The position numbers and the translations under genes were made by a program. 25,661 nt of DNA from Bacteroidaceae bacterium (GTDB lineage: Bacteria; Bacteroidota; Bacteroidia; Bacteroidales; Bacteroidaceae): contig JAQWAN010000002.1 in the NCBI GenBank assembly GCA_028707655.1, forward strand, positions 1 through 25,661, written 5' to 3'. Positions within the stretch are counted from its first letter, which is position 1. Each line of letters opens with the position of its first letter. The notes under the pieces are model-generated. The model did not search any database. It worked only from the letters and a program-made list of their open reading frames with translations, and was not told where the DNA came from. Positions 15,958 to 24,291 of the stretch are shown in pieces.

Positions 15958-17376
15958 TTAAATTCCTTGTCCAGTAAAGATGGTTCGTATGGTATAAAAT
16001 AAGATTTTAATATCGGTTGCTAAGGAACGACTACGCATGTATACAATGTCATATTTTAAACGTTCTATCATTTTGTCCACTGTGTTAGCATACCCATTTT
16101 TCACCGTAGCCCAAGAAGTTAATCCAGGTTTCACATTATAGACCATACAATAATGTGGCGCCTTCTTGATAATCTGATCGATGTAGTATTTACGTTCGGG
16201 TCTTGGTCCTACCAACGACATTTCTCCCTTTAGTATATTGATAAACTGTGGTAACTCATCTAATCGATATTTACGCATTACTTTACCAAAATTGGTTACC
16301 CGTTCATCATCTTCCGAAGAGAGCAGCGGTTGATCGGCCTGTTCGGCATCGTCATACATGGTTCTAAACTTATAGATAACAAAGGGAGCCCCATGATAAC
16401 CTATACGCTCTTGTCGGTAGAACACCGGTCCAGACGATTCACGCCGGATACGATAGGCGATATAGAGAAAAAGGGGGGTCAGAAAAATAAGCGAGAAAAA
16501 AGAGGCTAAGACATCAAATGTCTGCTTTATGTTTTTTTGTGATTCGGGCATATTATCCCGTGTGACCTCAATCATAGGTTCGGTATAAAGCGAAGTCATT
16601 TTTACCGAACGACTTAAAATATTATATTTTCCCGTTGTTATCTGGATGGGTATATTATACTGATAGAGGGTATTTAAGAAGTTAAAGATAATATATTCAT
16701 CAACCGTGTCTACCGCTACAATAATCTCTTGTATCTGGAGATTGCGAATCAGTGTATCAATATCTTCCCAAGTTCCCACTACTCTTTTCTTAGGCACGCG
16801 ACAGGTTTCTAATCCTACATCCACAAAGCCAGTCACTAGATTACCAATCCCTTTAGAGCGGTCCGTTAATTCGTCATTCAACTTCCGTGCATTTTGCCCT
16901 ACCCCAATAATCAAGGTTTTAAAGCCAAAGGTTCGTCGGTGTACACTACGCATTAGGCGTTGGGTCAAACAAAAACGAAAAACATAGACAAACAAAAACT
17001 GGAGTAGAAAATAGAAAGAGAGAAATTCATAAAAAATTCGATAGAGCGAAGGCATATCGTTTATGATGGCTAAGAAAAAGACAAGCAGGGTTCCCAACAC
17101 AACGGACGAAAACGTGATACGTATCTCGTGTAATCGGTCTTTATGGATGGGCTTATTATAATAACCCGAGTAATAAAACATGAGTAACCAAAAGAAGGGA
17201 ATCAATATCTGCAACTCTATTTCACGGAAATGCAACAAGTAATCGCCCAGATCGGCATAATTACGATAAGCATTTTTCTCATATCGATAACAATTAAAAA
17301 GTAACCAGGCTGCAGAAGAAGCCATGAAATCACCTATGATATATCGTAATCTTAATCCATTTTCAGTAAAATGCAT
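15958..17376 (-). CDS. polyprenyl glycosylphosphotransferase (initiating sugar transferase, WcaJ/WbaP type)
   Basis: This 472-aa protein starts exopolysaccharide or glycan assembly by moving a sugar-1-phosphate onto undecaprenyl phosphate. It has four to five N-terminal membrane segments (to about residue 150), a nucleotide-binding-like domain (KTLIIGVGQNARKL onward), one more hydrophobic span near residue 300, and the bacterial sugar-transferase catalytic domain to the end. Catalytic landmarks are VFYRQERIG, YKFRTMYDDA, KYRLDELPQFINIL, LVGPRPER and VKPGLTSWA. The sugar is unknown. No other glycan genes surround it, so it is isolated from a capsule cluster. It lies 9 bp after tsaC. Confidence 0.93.
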   Translation of the reverse strand: MHFTENGLRLRYIIGDFMASSAAWLLFNCYRYEKNAYRNYADLGDYLLHFREIELQILIPFFWLLMFYYSGYYNKPIHKDRLHEIRITFSSVVLGTLLVFFLAIINDMPSLYRIFYEFLSFYFLLQFLFVYVFRFCLTQRLMRSVHRRTFGFKTLIIGVGQNARKLNDELTDRSKGIGNLVTGFVDVGLETCRVPKKRVVGTWEDIDTLIRNLQIQEIIVAVDTVDEYIIFNFLNTLYQYNIPIQITTGKYNILSRSVKMTSLYTEPMIEVTRDNMPESQKNIKQTFDVLASFFSLIFLTPLFLYIAYRIRRESSGPVFYRQERIGYHGAPFVIYKFRTMYDDAEQADQPLLSSEDDERVTNFGKVMRKYRLDELPQFINILKGEMSLVGPRPERKYYIDQIIKKAPHYCMVYNVKPGLTSWATVKNGYANTVDKMIERLKYDIVYMRSRSLATDIKILFYTIRTIFTGQGI

Positions 17377-17385
17377 TTGTTTCTA

Positions 17386-17949
17386 TTATTTTCTGATGAC
17401 AGCAATTTTTCCCCCATTGCCCAACTTAAGAATGCTTGATGGAGCAGGACAAGTTTGCTCTTCTTGGCGATAAGAAACGATATAGTCCACTTTTTGCTTG
17501 ATCTCTTCACTAATTTCACTAAAATTAGCAGGAGAGGGTGCAGAACTCTTATTAGCAGATGTGGAGACTATCGCTTTTCTAAAACGAAAACAAAGTTCTT
17601 TAGAGAAGGATTCTTTAGTAACACGAATGCCTACACTTCCATCTTCTGCTATTAAATTAGTAGCAAGATTTCTGGCCTTATCGTAAATCACCGTCATCGG
17701 CTTATCTGCCACTTCTAAAAGCTCCCATGCTACAGGAGGAACGTCTGTTACGTAGAAATCAACCTTTATCTCCGAGTCTACTAATACCAACAAAGCTTTT
17801 GAATTAACCCGTTCTTTTATTTCGTAGACACGTTGCACTGCTGCCTCATTTGTGGCGTCACAACCAATACCCCAGATAGTATCTGTGGGGTACAGTATTA
17901 CACCGCCATTATGCAACACTTCAAGTGCGTTCTTTATATCTTCGTTCAT
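17386..17949 (-). CDS. tsaC: L-threonylcarbamoyladenylate synthase (Sua5/YrdC/YwlC family)
   Basis: This 187-aa enzyme makes threonylcarbamoyl-AMP from threonine, bicarbonate and ATP for the t6A37 modification of ANN-decoding tRNAs. The YrdC-fold signature YPTDTIWGIGCD is at residues 20-31, followed by a Lys-rich substrate segment, and STSANKSSAPSP is near residue 130. The length fits the short TsaC form without the extra Sua5 domain. It is the first gene of the tsaC/glycosyltransferase/ClC/fmt operon and has a full-match promoter 20 bp upstream. Confidence 0.94.
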   Translation of the reverse strand: MNEDIKNALEVLHNGGVILYPTDTIWGIGCDATNEAAVQRVYEIKERVNSKALLVLVDSEIKVDFYVTDVPPVAWELLEVADKPMTVIYDKARNLATNLIAEDGSVGIRVTKESFSKELCFRFRKAIVSTSANKSSAPSPANFSEISEEIKQKVDYIVSYRQEEQTCPAPSSILKLGNGGKIAVIRK

Positions 17950-17969
17950 TTCTTTTTATCTATGTTTTG

Positions 17970-18000
17970 CAAATTTAGGAAGTTATTCCTGTATTACAAA
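17970..18000 (-). promoter_or_regulatory. Bacteroidetes-type promoter of the tsaC operon
   Basis: On the minus strand TTTG (17997-18000) and TAAATTTG (17970-17977) are separated by 19 bp. The inferred transcription start near 17963 leaves about 14 nt of leader before the tsaC ATG at 17949. Confidence 0.78.
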
Positions 18001-18078
18001 AAAATAACGTTTCATTTTTGGAACAAACATGTATTATAAGCAGTTATCCATTTTTATACTGCAAGGGATAGTATACAA

Positions 18079-18123
18079 CAACAGCTACAAACAGAGCTGT
18101 AAAAAGTCCATTTGTAGCTGTTG
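18079..18123. terminator. 13-bp inverted repeat, probable prfC terminator or alternative-fold element
   Basis: CAACAGCTACAAA (18079-18091) is the exact reverse complement of TTTGTAGCTGTTG (18111-18123). A third half-copy, AGCTGT at 18095-18100, can also pair with ACAGCT at 18081-18086. On the plus strand a short T-run follows (18126-18131); on the minus strand, the side on which prfC ends, no clean T-run follows. It lies 14 bp past the prfC stop. Confidence 0.5.
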
Positions 18124-18137
18124 CTATTTTTAAAGAA

Positions 18138-19703
18138 TTACAATTCGCTTGTAAATTGAAATTTAATCTTTTTAAAATCCATCTGTGCCATCTGTAGCAC
18201 ATAATTACTATCGGCTAAGAATACATCTCTACCCGATTTGTCTTTTGCCATGAATTGGTATTTTCTCTTTTTAAAAGCTTCTAACTCTGCTTTGTCGTCA
18301 CTATCTATCCAACAGGCTTTGTATAAGCTTAGGGGTTCCCATCTACATGTAGCATTATACTCGTGCTCTAGGCGATATTGAATAACTTCGAACTGTAATT
18401 GCCCTACTGTACCAATAATCTTCCTACCGTTAAACTGATTAACAAATAGCTGAGCAATACCCTCGTCCATCAACTGGTCCACCCCTTTATTCAGTTGTTT
18501 CGACTTCATGGGGTCAGCATTCTCGATATATTTAAACATCTCTGGAGAGAAGCTAGGTAGTCCCTTGAAATGTAAATCTTCGCCTTCTGTTAGCGTATCA
18601 CCAATCTTGAAATTACCGGTATCGGGTAAACCTATTATATCGCCTGCATAAGCCTCGTCAATAGTGTTTTTTTTCTGTGCCATAAACTGAGTTGGCGAAG
18701 AGAAACGGATGGTTTTACGGTTGCGGACATGGAGATAGGGTGCATTTCTAACAAACTTACCAGAACAAACTTTACAGAAAGCAACACATGAACGGTGGTT
18801 AGGGTCAATGTTAGCAGTTATCTTAAAGATAAAACCAGTAAACTTAGGTTCATCAGGCTTCACTATTCGTTCTATAGCTTGAACAGGTCGTGGGTTGGGA
18901 GCTATCTGTACAAAACAGTCTAACAACTCTTGTACACCAAAATTATTAAGCGCCGAACCAAAGAAAACGGGTGCAACCTCACCGGCTAAATAGCTCGGAA
19001 GGTCGAAAGAGGGATAAACACCCTCTATCAGAGTTAACTCTTCTCGTAATCGATCGGCTAACTCATCTCCAATATTTTCATTTAGTTGTGCACTGTTGAT
19101 ATCTACCGGTTTCTTCTCGGTAACTAACTGTTTATTGGGTGTATATAAATCGAGGCTCTGCTCATAGATATTATAAACACCTTTAAAACGTAATCCCTGT
19201 TCTATAGGCCAACTTAATGGACTAACATGGATTTGTAGTTCGGTTTCTAGCTCATCTAGCAGGTCGAAAGGGTCTTTTCCCTCTCGGTCCATCTTATTAA
19301 CAAAGATGATAACAGGGGTATTACGCATTCTACAAACCTCCATCAATCGTCGGGTTTGTCGCTCTACTCCTTTTGCACCATCCACAACAATAATCACACT
19401 GTCAACAGCTGTTAATGTTCTAAACGTATCCTCAGCAAAATCCTGATGACCTGGGGTATCTAAGATATTAACTTTATACTGTTTATAGTCAAATTCCATT
19501 ACCGAAGTAGTGACAGAGATTCCACGTTGTTTCTCTATCTCCATCCAGTCGGAAGTGGCTGTTTTCTTTATCTTATTCGATTTCACGGCACCTGCTACTT
19601 GGATTTGTCCACCAAATAGAAGGAGTTTTTCTGTCAAAGTGGTCTTTCCAGCATCTGGATGAGAGATGATGGCAAAGGTTCTTCTTTTTTCTATTTCATT
19701 CAT
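18138..19703 (-). CDS. prfC: peptide chain release factor 3
   Basis: This 521-aa translational GTPase recycles RF1/RF2 after stop-codon hydrolysis. G1 is SHPDAGKTT (residues 14-22), switch II is DTPGH (82-86), G4 is NKMD (136-139), and the RF3-type [14 protein letters not shown] switch region is present. C-terminal domains are complete and the length is normal. I start at ATG 19703 ([20 protein letters not shown]), which matches the family, rather than the in-frame GTG at 19754. A 34-codon ORF ending in UGA overlaps this ATG by 8 bp. No consensus promoter is visible in the 122 bp upstream, so it may be read from the DUF4924 gene side. Confidence 0.96.
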   Translation of the reverse strand: MNEIEKRRTFAIISHPDAGKTTLTEKLLLFGGQIQVAGAVKSNKIKKTATSDWMEIEKQRGISVTTSVMEFDYKQYKVNILDTPGHQDFAEDTFRTLTAVDSVIIVVDGAKGVERQTRRLMEVCRMRNTPVIIFVNKMDREGKDPFDLLDELETELQIHVSPLSWPIEQGLRFKGVYNIYEQSLDLYTPNKQLVTEKKPVDINSAQLNENIGDELADRLREELTLIEGVYPSFDLPSYLAGEVAPVFFGSALNNFGVQELLDCFVQIAPNPRPVQAIERIVKPDEPKFTGFIFKITANIDPNHRSCVAFCKVCSGKFVRNAPYLHVRNRKTIRFSSPTQFMAQKKNTIDEAYAGDIIGLPDTGNFKIGDTLTEGEDLHFKGLPSFSPEMFKYIENADPMKSKQLNKGVDQLMDEGIAQLFVNQFNGRKIIGTVGQLQFEVIQYRLEHEYNATCRWEPLSLYKACWIDSDDKAELEAFKKRKYQFMAKDKSGRDVFLADSNYVLQMAQMDFKKIKFQFTSEL

Positions 19704-19800
19704 AGGGAGCGAATATTTCTTCTTTATTATCGATGGAGAAAGAGACGTTAGCACAAGAGATTAAAAACGATATTACTTCTCGATGTAGACACTTCTCCAT
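19696..19800 (-). CDS. possible 34-codon leader ORF overlapping the prfC start
   Basis: An ATG ORF ([12 protein letters not shown]... ending FAPYE) stops at UGA within ATGAATGA, so its stop lies 3 nt past the prfC AUG in another frame. The coding segment is also bracketed by an inverted repeat (ATGGAGAA / TTCTCCAT at 19733-19740 and 19793-19800). It resembles no family I know. It may be a chance ORF; the placement over a release-factor start is the reason to list it. Confidence 0.3.
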   Translation of the reverse strand: MEKCLHREVISFLISCANVSFSIDNKEEIFAPYE

Positions 19801-19825
19801 TAAATTCTATTTATAATCGTTTGAA

Positions 19826-20383
19826 TTATGACACTTCAAACTTTAATTTGCCCTCTTTATCATCGAGATAAAAAGCAGACAGCATGGCAATAAAATGACT
19901 GATAGCTTCTATCGCTTTCAGGGTGTCTTTACTAATCTCTTTTTGCTGCATCTTCAACAAAACAACCCCATAAAGTGCTTCGAAACAGGTCTCTATCTCG
20001 GATACCTCTACTACAGAGGAGCCCGATTTACTTCGGAGTTCTACAATAAATGGAAGTACTTTGAAATAAGCAGCATGATAAAATGGGAATTGAGGAGAAG
20101 CGGATAGCTTTTGATGAAGTTCATTTAGCCAAATAATCACATTCTTATTGATCTGTAAATGGCCTTTCTGCATAACATTCTCATCGTGCATCATCTGGCT
20201 TAACTCACCATACCATTTTACCAATTCCTCCTTTTTGTCCTCATCTACCGCATACTTAGCAATGATAGAGACTTTTATTTTCTCTATATCACATTGATTG
20301 GCACGAATCAAATCTTCTATTTGCCACATGTAAAGAAGATACTCGCCTATACTTTTTTTTCTTAAATCTTGCGCTACAAACAT
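19826..20383 (-). CDS. DUF4924 family protein
   Basis: This 185-aa protein appears all-helical, with no signal peptide or membrane segment. The opening MFVAQDLRKKSIGEYLLYMWQ and the following IEDLIRA are what I associate with DUF4924, a family known mainly from Bacteroidetes with no assigned function. The remainder alternates charged helices, including GELSQMMHDENVMQKGHLQI and a C-terminal helix pair ending LKFEVS. It lies 46 bp after the LysE-type gene and 122 bp before prfC. It may be cytosolic; a role in translation is only suggested by the neighbour. Confidence 0.75.
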   Translation of the reverse strand: MFVAQDLRKKSIGEYLLYMWQIEDLIRANQCDIEKIKVSIIAKYAVDEDKKEELVKWYGELSQMMHDENVMQKGHLQINKNVIIWLNELHQKLSASPQFPFYHAAYFKVLPFIVELRSKSGSSVVEVSEIETCFEALYGVVLLKMQQKEISKDTLKAIEAISHFIAMLSAFYLDDKEGKLKFEVS

Positions 20384-20429
20384 AATCTACAACAGCTCTA
20401 AATAAATATTTATAAAATGGAAAGGAGAA

Positions 20430-21071
20430 TCAGATGAAAGATATGCCCGTTAGGGTTAAGACCACACCAATCAGTGAGATAGCCATAACAATAACTCCAA
20501 TTAAGCGATTGATAAATAATATACCACGCAAACGAAATGTTTTTCGCACCTTATCTACAATAAAGGTGGTGGTGAGCCACCAGAGAAAAGCACCAAAGGC
20601 AATAGCTAAATATCCCATCACGTGCTCCGCAACATTAACGCTGCCTGCTGCAAAAGCAAAACGAGCAAACAGTCCAATAAACAAGAATATAATTAATGGA
20701 TTGGAAAGAGAGACTAGGAAAGCGGTGAGGAAATTATGGAAATAGCTTCCTTTTTTATCTGAAGTGGGACGGACCTTTTTCATAGGGTTACTGCGATAGG
20801 TATAAAAACCAAACCCTAAAAGCATAATACTACCAAAAATCTGCAGGAGTTGTTGATTACTATTAATAAAATCAAATATGAAACTCATTCCAAATCCTGT
20901 CAATAAAGCATATATTATATCGCTCAACGAAGCTCCTAAGCCTGTTACGAATCCATACCAACGCCCTTTATTCAATGTTCGCTGTATACACAAAACTCCA
21001 ACAGGACCTAATGGGGCGGAAACTATAATTCCTATAATTAAACCTTGAAATATGGTTGTTAACGTATTCAT
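20430..21071 (-). CDS. LysE/RhtB-type amino-acid exporter
   Basis: This 213-aa integral membrane protein has about six hydrophobic spans. The N-terminal motif IVSAPLGPVGVLCIQRTLNKGRWYG is the LysE-family signature (G-x-L-A-P-G-P like), followed by GLGASLSDIIYALL. A second conserved part, LVSLSNPLIIFLFIGLFA, lies mid-protein. The family exports amino acids or related small cations; the substrate is unknown. ATG at 21071 was chosen over the ATG three codons upstream (21080), because a near-consensus -7 box CATCTTTG at 21085-21092 would put the transcript start close to 21078. That choice is weak. Confidence 0.85.
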   Translation of the reverse strand: MNTLTTIFQGLIIGIIVSAPLGPVGVLCIQRTLNKGRWYGFVTGLGASLSDIIYALLTGFGMSFIFDFINSNQQLLQIFGSIMLLGFGFYTYRSNPMKKVRPTSDKKGSYFHNFLTAFLVSLSNPLIIFLFIGLFARFAFAAGSVNVAEHVMGYLAIAFGAFLWWLTTTFIVDKVRKTFRLRGILFINRLIGVIVMAISLIGVVLTLTGISFI

Positions 21072-21188
21072 CAATATCATGTTGCAAAGATGATATTTTT
21101 TTGTGACTTAATAGACATGTAGATTATGTTTTTTTGTTAAAACAACAGGGAGAAAGGGCTATTCTAGTGACTAAATGTTTCTCCTAAC

Positions 21189-22610
21189 TTATTTAGAGAG
21201 CAAACAACGTATCTCATTGGGGGTATATCCACTCCGTATACGCCATTCATTAGGATACAAATTATTAACACGATTGCCTATGTTTTTTGAAAAGCCTAGT
21301 GGAATACCATTGAAGGTTAGCAACAGATAGCCCTTTGGAGCTGTGTCGCTTACCGCAAAACTTTCTTTTCGCAAATAAGAGAGGGCTTGACTAAAGGTTA
21401 ATTCTACGCGAGCAAAGGCTGTGGGAGAGAGTTGTGTACTCATGGCTAATGCATGCGCTGGGATAAGGGACTTACCCTTGATCGTTGCTAATTCAATTCC
21501 TGCATGCAAAATACGCAGGGCTTTTAGTTGCTCCAACAAAGAGCTATGACAACGAGGAAAAGCGGTAACACGCCCCATTTGATTGGTTAACAGATAGGAT
21601 GCTGGTGCTTGTAACCAATTGGCTATTTCTGCAGGACAGGCCTCTTGTTTCTCCCGCATCGCATTTTTCTTTGCACGTTTATCGGCCCTCTTCCGAGGGG
21701 ATAGGTGCTGTTCTGCAACAGCTGCAAAGGGTTTACGCAACACCGCTAAAAAGAAACCTTCTCCTGCCGTCTTATGTGGAAAAAAGTGATATACAGGTAT
21801 AGCAGCATCTACTAAATTACCCGTAACATTCCAACTATCGGGTATGGTTAATAGCAAGGGTTCTGCCGAGAACTGCTCCATCAGCCATGCTATATTTTCC
21901 TCATTCTCTGCGAGATTATAGGTGCAGGTGCTATAAATCAACAAGCCACCTGGTTTAAGAGAATCCCAAACATCGGTTAAGATACGACGTTGCCGTTGTG
22001 CACAAATAGCTACGTTCTCTGCACTCCACTCCGCTATGGAAGCGGGGTCTTTTCTAAACATCCCCTCACCAGAACAGGGCACATCGGCTACTATCAGGTC
22101 GAAGAAGGAGGGCAGGGCCTTAAAATCGGCTGGGTCATTATTGGTGACCACAACATTTGGACGCCCCCATTTAATCATATTTTCTGCCAATATGCGAGAA
22201 CGTACACGTACCACTTCATTAGAAACGAGCAGACTGTTGGAAGACAACAAAGAGATTAGATGTGTTGATTTTCCTCCAGGTGCAGCACATAAGTCGAGTG
22301 CTATACAATCGGAAGGAACATATTGATTAATGGCTTGCTCTAGAAACATAGAAGCGGCTTCTTGTACATAATAACAACCTGCATGAAACAGGGGGTCAAA
22401 AGTAAAAGTGGGACGCAAAGGAATATATGCACCGGTTTTAGCCCAATTAACTGGTAAATATTTCTCCGAATAGGTTTCTTTTGTTATTTTTGCTTCATTG
22501 AAACGAATACTAATAGGCGTTTCTTGCTGAAGCGCAGCGGCTAACTTTTCAAAAGATGCAGCACCTATATTTTTCTTTGTTTGATCGATGAAGACTTGGG
22601 GCAATTTCAT
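21189..22610 (-). CDS. NOL1/NOP2/Sun-type rRNA cytosine-C5 methyltransferase, RsmF-like
   Basis: This 473-aa SAM-dependent enzyme methylates cytosine C5 in rRNA. The SAM-binding motif is LDLCAAPGGKST (about 105-116). Two cysteines mark the catalytic mechanism: Cys179 in DVPCSGEGMF (product release) and Cys229 in YSTCTYN (nucleophile). The C-terminal 170 residues follow the RsmF/YebU plan, with a PUA-like region near the end (GYLLLTFNGIPLGF, NNLYPNEWRIRSGY). ATG 22610 (MKLPQVFIDQT) is preferred over ATG 22637, because the promoter at 22649-22680 would leave only about 5 nt before the upstream codon. The exact target base cannot be assigned. Confidence 0.9.
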   Translation of the reverse strand: MKLPQVFIDQTKKNIGAASFEKLAAALQQETPISIRFNEAKITKETYSEKYLPVNWAKTGAYIPLRPTFTFDPLFHAGCYYVQEAASMFLEQAINQYVPSDCIALDLCAAPGGKSTHLISLLSSNSLLVSNEVVRVRSRILAENMIKWGRPNVVVTNNDPADFKALPSFFDLIVADVPCSGEGMFRKDPASIAEWSAENVAICAQRQRRILTDVWDSLKPGGLLIYSTCTYNLAENEENIAWLMEQFSAEPLLLTIPDSWNVTGNLVDAAIPVYHFFPHKTAGEGFFLAVLRKPFAAVAEQHLSPRKRADKRAKKNAMREKQEACPAEIANWLQAPASYLLTNQMGRVTAFPRCHSSLLEQLKALRILHAGIELATIKGKSLIPAHALAMSTQLSPTAFARVELTFSQALSYLRKESFAVSDTAPKGYLLLTFNGIPLGFSKNIGNRVNNLYPNEWRIRSGYTPNEIRCLLSK

Positions 22611-22648
22611 AGGACGGTATAGATTGTTTTTACACATTAATTTGGCTA

Positions 22649-22680
22649 CAAAGATACACTATAAAAATATTTTCTGCATA
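22649..22680 (-). promoter_or_regulatory. Bacteroidetes-type promoter of the rRNA methyltransferase gene
   Basis: The minus strand has TATCTTTG (22649-22656), a full -7 match, with TATG (22677-22680), one mismatch to TTTG, 20 bp upstream. The predicted start near 22642 gives a leader of about 30 nt to the ATG at 22610. It lies in the divergent gap (22611-22774) shared with the plus-strand sigma module, for which I see no consensus promoter. Confidence 0.6.
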
Positions 22681-22774
22681 AAGAAGAAAAAAAAACCACT
22701 TTTTGCAACCAAATCATATACTTATACCGTCTAACAGACAACTATTAATAATAACGACCTAAATATTTACCATT

Positions 22775-23296
22775 ATGTTAGCATTACCAATTATAGCAAC
22801 ACTACTTGCTTTTCTAGTACCTATAGTAATTTTAGGTATCATACTCATCTATTTCCACAAAAAAAGAAAAGCGACTAACGAGCTACTCATGAAAGCCTTA
22901 GAAGCTGGTGTACCTCTTCCAAAGGAGTATATCAAAAAAGAGGAAAACGAAGAAAAGATTGATAAGAGCCTCTTGGCGCGTGGTATCAAACTAACGGGAA
23001 TCGGCGTGGGTCTTACAGGTTTACTATGGGGCTTAGTAGACGAAAGTATTGCATGGACTGGATTTCTTATCATCTGCGTAGGTCTCTCCCAAATTGTGGT
23101 TTACTTTAGTTGTAGACCAACAAATGAGGAAAAAACATCTACTACTCCAGTTAACCCAACAGAGAAAGAAACAACTACAACTAAGGAACAGCCTAAAACA
23201 GATGCCGGCTGTTCGGTACCTAATAACACAAAATCAGATAATTGGATTACGGATATAGAAATAATTGACGAAGAGACTCCAAACAGAAATTCATAA
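22775..23296 (+). CDS. DUF6249-type membrane protein, first gene of a sigma-factor module
   Basis: This 173-aa protein has three hydrophobic helices (about residues 3-27, 70-88 and 92-112) and a hydrophilic Thr/Glu/Lys-rich tail (113-173). The first loop carries a KRKATNELLMKALEAGVPLP stretch, which I associate with DUF6249 proteins of Bacteroidetes. Its stop is 3 bp before the ECF sigma ATG, so the pair is almost certainly co-transcribed. It could be part of a membrane sensor controlling the sigma factor; that rests only on position. The name DUF6249 is from memory and should be verified. Confidence 0.7.
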   Translation: MLALPIIATLLAFLVPIVILGIILIYFHKKRKATNELLMKALEAGVPLPKEYIKKEENEEKIDKSLLARGIKLTGIGVGLTGLLWGLVDESIAWTGFLIICVGLSQIVVYFSCRPTNEEKTSTTPVNPTEKETTTTKEQPKTDAGCSVPNNTKSDNWITDIEIIDEETPNRNS

Positions 23297-23299
23297 AAG

Positions 23300-23842
23300 A
23301 TGAATAGTCCGAATGACTTTTGGTTGATAACTCAGATTGTTGTATTCAATAGAGTTAGCGCATTCAATACATTGGTAAAGAAATATCAATCGCCCATTCG
23401 ACGCTTTTTTCTCCATCAAACAGTAGGCAATGAATCGTTGAGCGACGATTTAGCACAAGAGACCTTTATCAAAGCTTATAAAAATATCCAACACTTTAAT
23501 AAACGCTCTTCTTTCTCTACATGGCTCTATCGTATTGCCTATAATGTGTTCTACGATGAGGTTAGAAGTAGAAAGGTGTACAATAATCTCGACACCTCAG
23601 AGGCGGCGTATAAGATGCATATAGAAACAAAAGATGTAGATACACAACTAGATGTTTATGCCTCGTTAAAAGGATTAAAAGAGATAGAACGGACATGTAT
23701 TATGCTACGGTATATCGAAGATCTCAGCATAAAAGATATTGCGGCTATCACAAAGATACCGGAGGGAAGTATAAAATCGCATATTTCTAGAGGTAAAGTG
23801 AAAATGGCAACTTATTTAAAACAGAATGGATATGAAAAATAA
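23300..23842 (+). CDS. ECF-subfamily RNA polymerase sigma factor (second in window)
   Basis: This 180-aa protein has region 2 at about residues 20-92 (SDDLAQETFIKAYKN, FSTWLYRIAYNVFYDEVRSRK) and region 4 at about 125-172 (LKEIERTCIMLRYIEDLSIKDIAAITKIPEGSIKSHISRGK, a helix-turn-helix). It is clearly different from the other ECF factor at 12444-13037. It is the middle gene of three: 3 bp after the DUF6249 gene, with its 3' end overlapping the next gene by 17 bp. The overlapping membrane protein is the best candidate for its anti-sigma partner. No ECF-type autoregulated promoter could be identified upstream of the module. Confidence 0.92.
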   Translation: MNSPNDFWLITQIVVFNRVSAFNTLVKKYQSPIRRFFLHQTVGNESLSDDLAQETFIKAYKNIQHFNKRSSFSTWLYRIAYNVFYDEVRSRKVYNNLDTSEAAYKMHIETKDVDTQLDVYASLKGLKEIERTCIMLRYIEDLSIKDIAAITKIPEGSIKSHISRGKVKMATYLKQNGYEK

Positions 23843-24206
23843 AAAAGAGGATGAATTGCTCAGATCGTTTTTTAAAAGCCATACAAAAGAGATAGAAGAT
23901 AATGGCTTTTCAGAAAAGGTGATGCAACAAATAGATCAGAAAAGACAATACAATGGCAGACTATGGGAGGTTATTAGCTATGGCACATGCCTGCTTTTAT
24001 TCTTTCTATTAGATGGTACCAATGCTTTTGTTAACCTCTTCTCAAAAACATACAACTTTTTCCAACTCACGTTTAAAGATACATCGCTGCTTACTACTCT
24101 AGCGGCAGAACTTAATACCACTATTATTCTTCATATCTTAATTGTGGGAGGAGTGTTTATTGGCCTGCTGGTTGAGTATTTGAGAAATACAACTACAACA
24201 CATTAG
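23826..24206 (+). CDS. DUF5056-type membrane protein, candidate anti-sigma factor
   Basis: This 126-aa protein has a cytosolic N-terminus (KKEDELLRSFFKSHTKEIEDNGFSEKVMQQI, about residues 6-36) and two predicted membrane helices (about 47-63 and 99-117). The DNGFSxxVM pattern is what I recall from DUF5056 proteins encoded next to ECF sigma genes in Bacteroides. The N-terminal helix would face the cytosol, where it could hold the sigma factor. No zinc-type HxxxCxxC motif is present, so it is not a classical ZAS anti-sigma. Start choices ATG 23826 and 23832 both overlap the sigma stop, implying coupled translation. Confidence 0.72.
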   Translation: MDMKNKKEDELLRSFFKSHTKEIEDNGFSEKVMQQIDQKRQYNGRLWEVISYGTCLLLFFLLDGTNAFVNLFSKTYNFFQLTFKDTSLLTTLAAELNTTIILHILIVGGVFIGLLVEYLRNTTTTH

Positions 24207-24252
24207 CCAACTATCATTTTTAGATTTTTCTCCTAGATATCCTTTTTTTTTG

Positions 24253-24260
24253 TAGTTTTG
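24253..24260 (+). promoter_or_regulatory. -7 promoter box upstream of thyA
   Basis: TAGTTTTG is a full TAnnTTTG match 31 bp before the thyA ATG. At the -33 position only a T-rich stretch (24225-24229) is present, not TTTG. Confidence 0.5.
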
Positions 24261-24291
24261 TAGATTCTAATAGCATATAAACATCTTACAC

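Noticed and set aside
19704..19754. N-terminal extension of prfC from GTG 19754
   Set aside because: The family begins at [20 protein letters not shown] (ATG 19703); the extra 17 residues lack similarity to RF3 proteins.
21149..21184. 7-bp inverted repeat GGAGAAA/TTTCTCC after the rRNA methyltransferase gene
   Set aside because: The loop is over 20 nt and no T-run follows directly on the minus strand, so it is too weak to call a terminator.
22775..22860. Signal peptide or lipoprotein call for the DUF6249-type protein
   Set aside because: The first hydrophobic helix has no basic start and no lipobox or signal-peptidase site; it ends in KKRK, which fits a membrane anchor.
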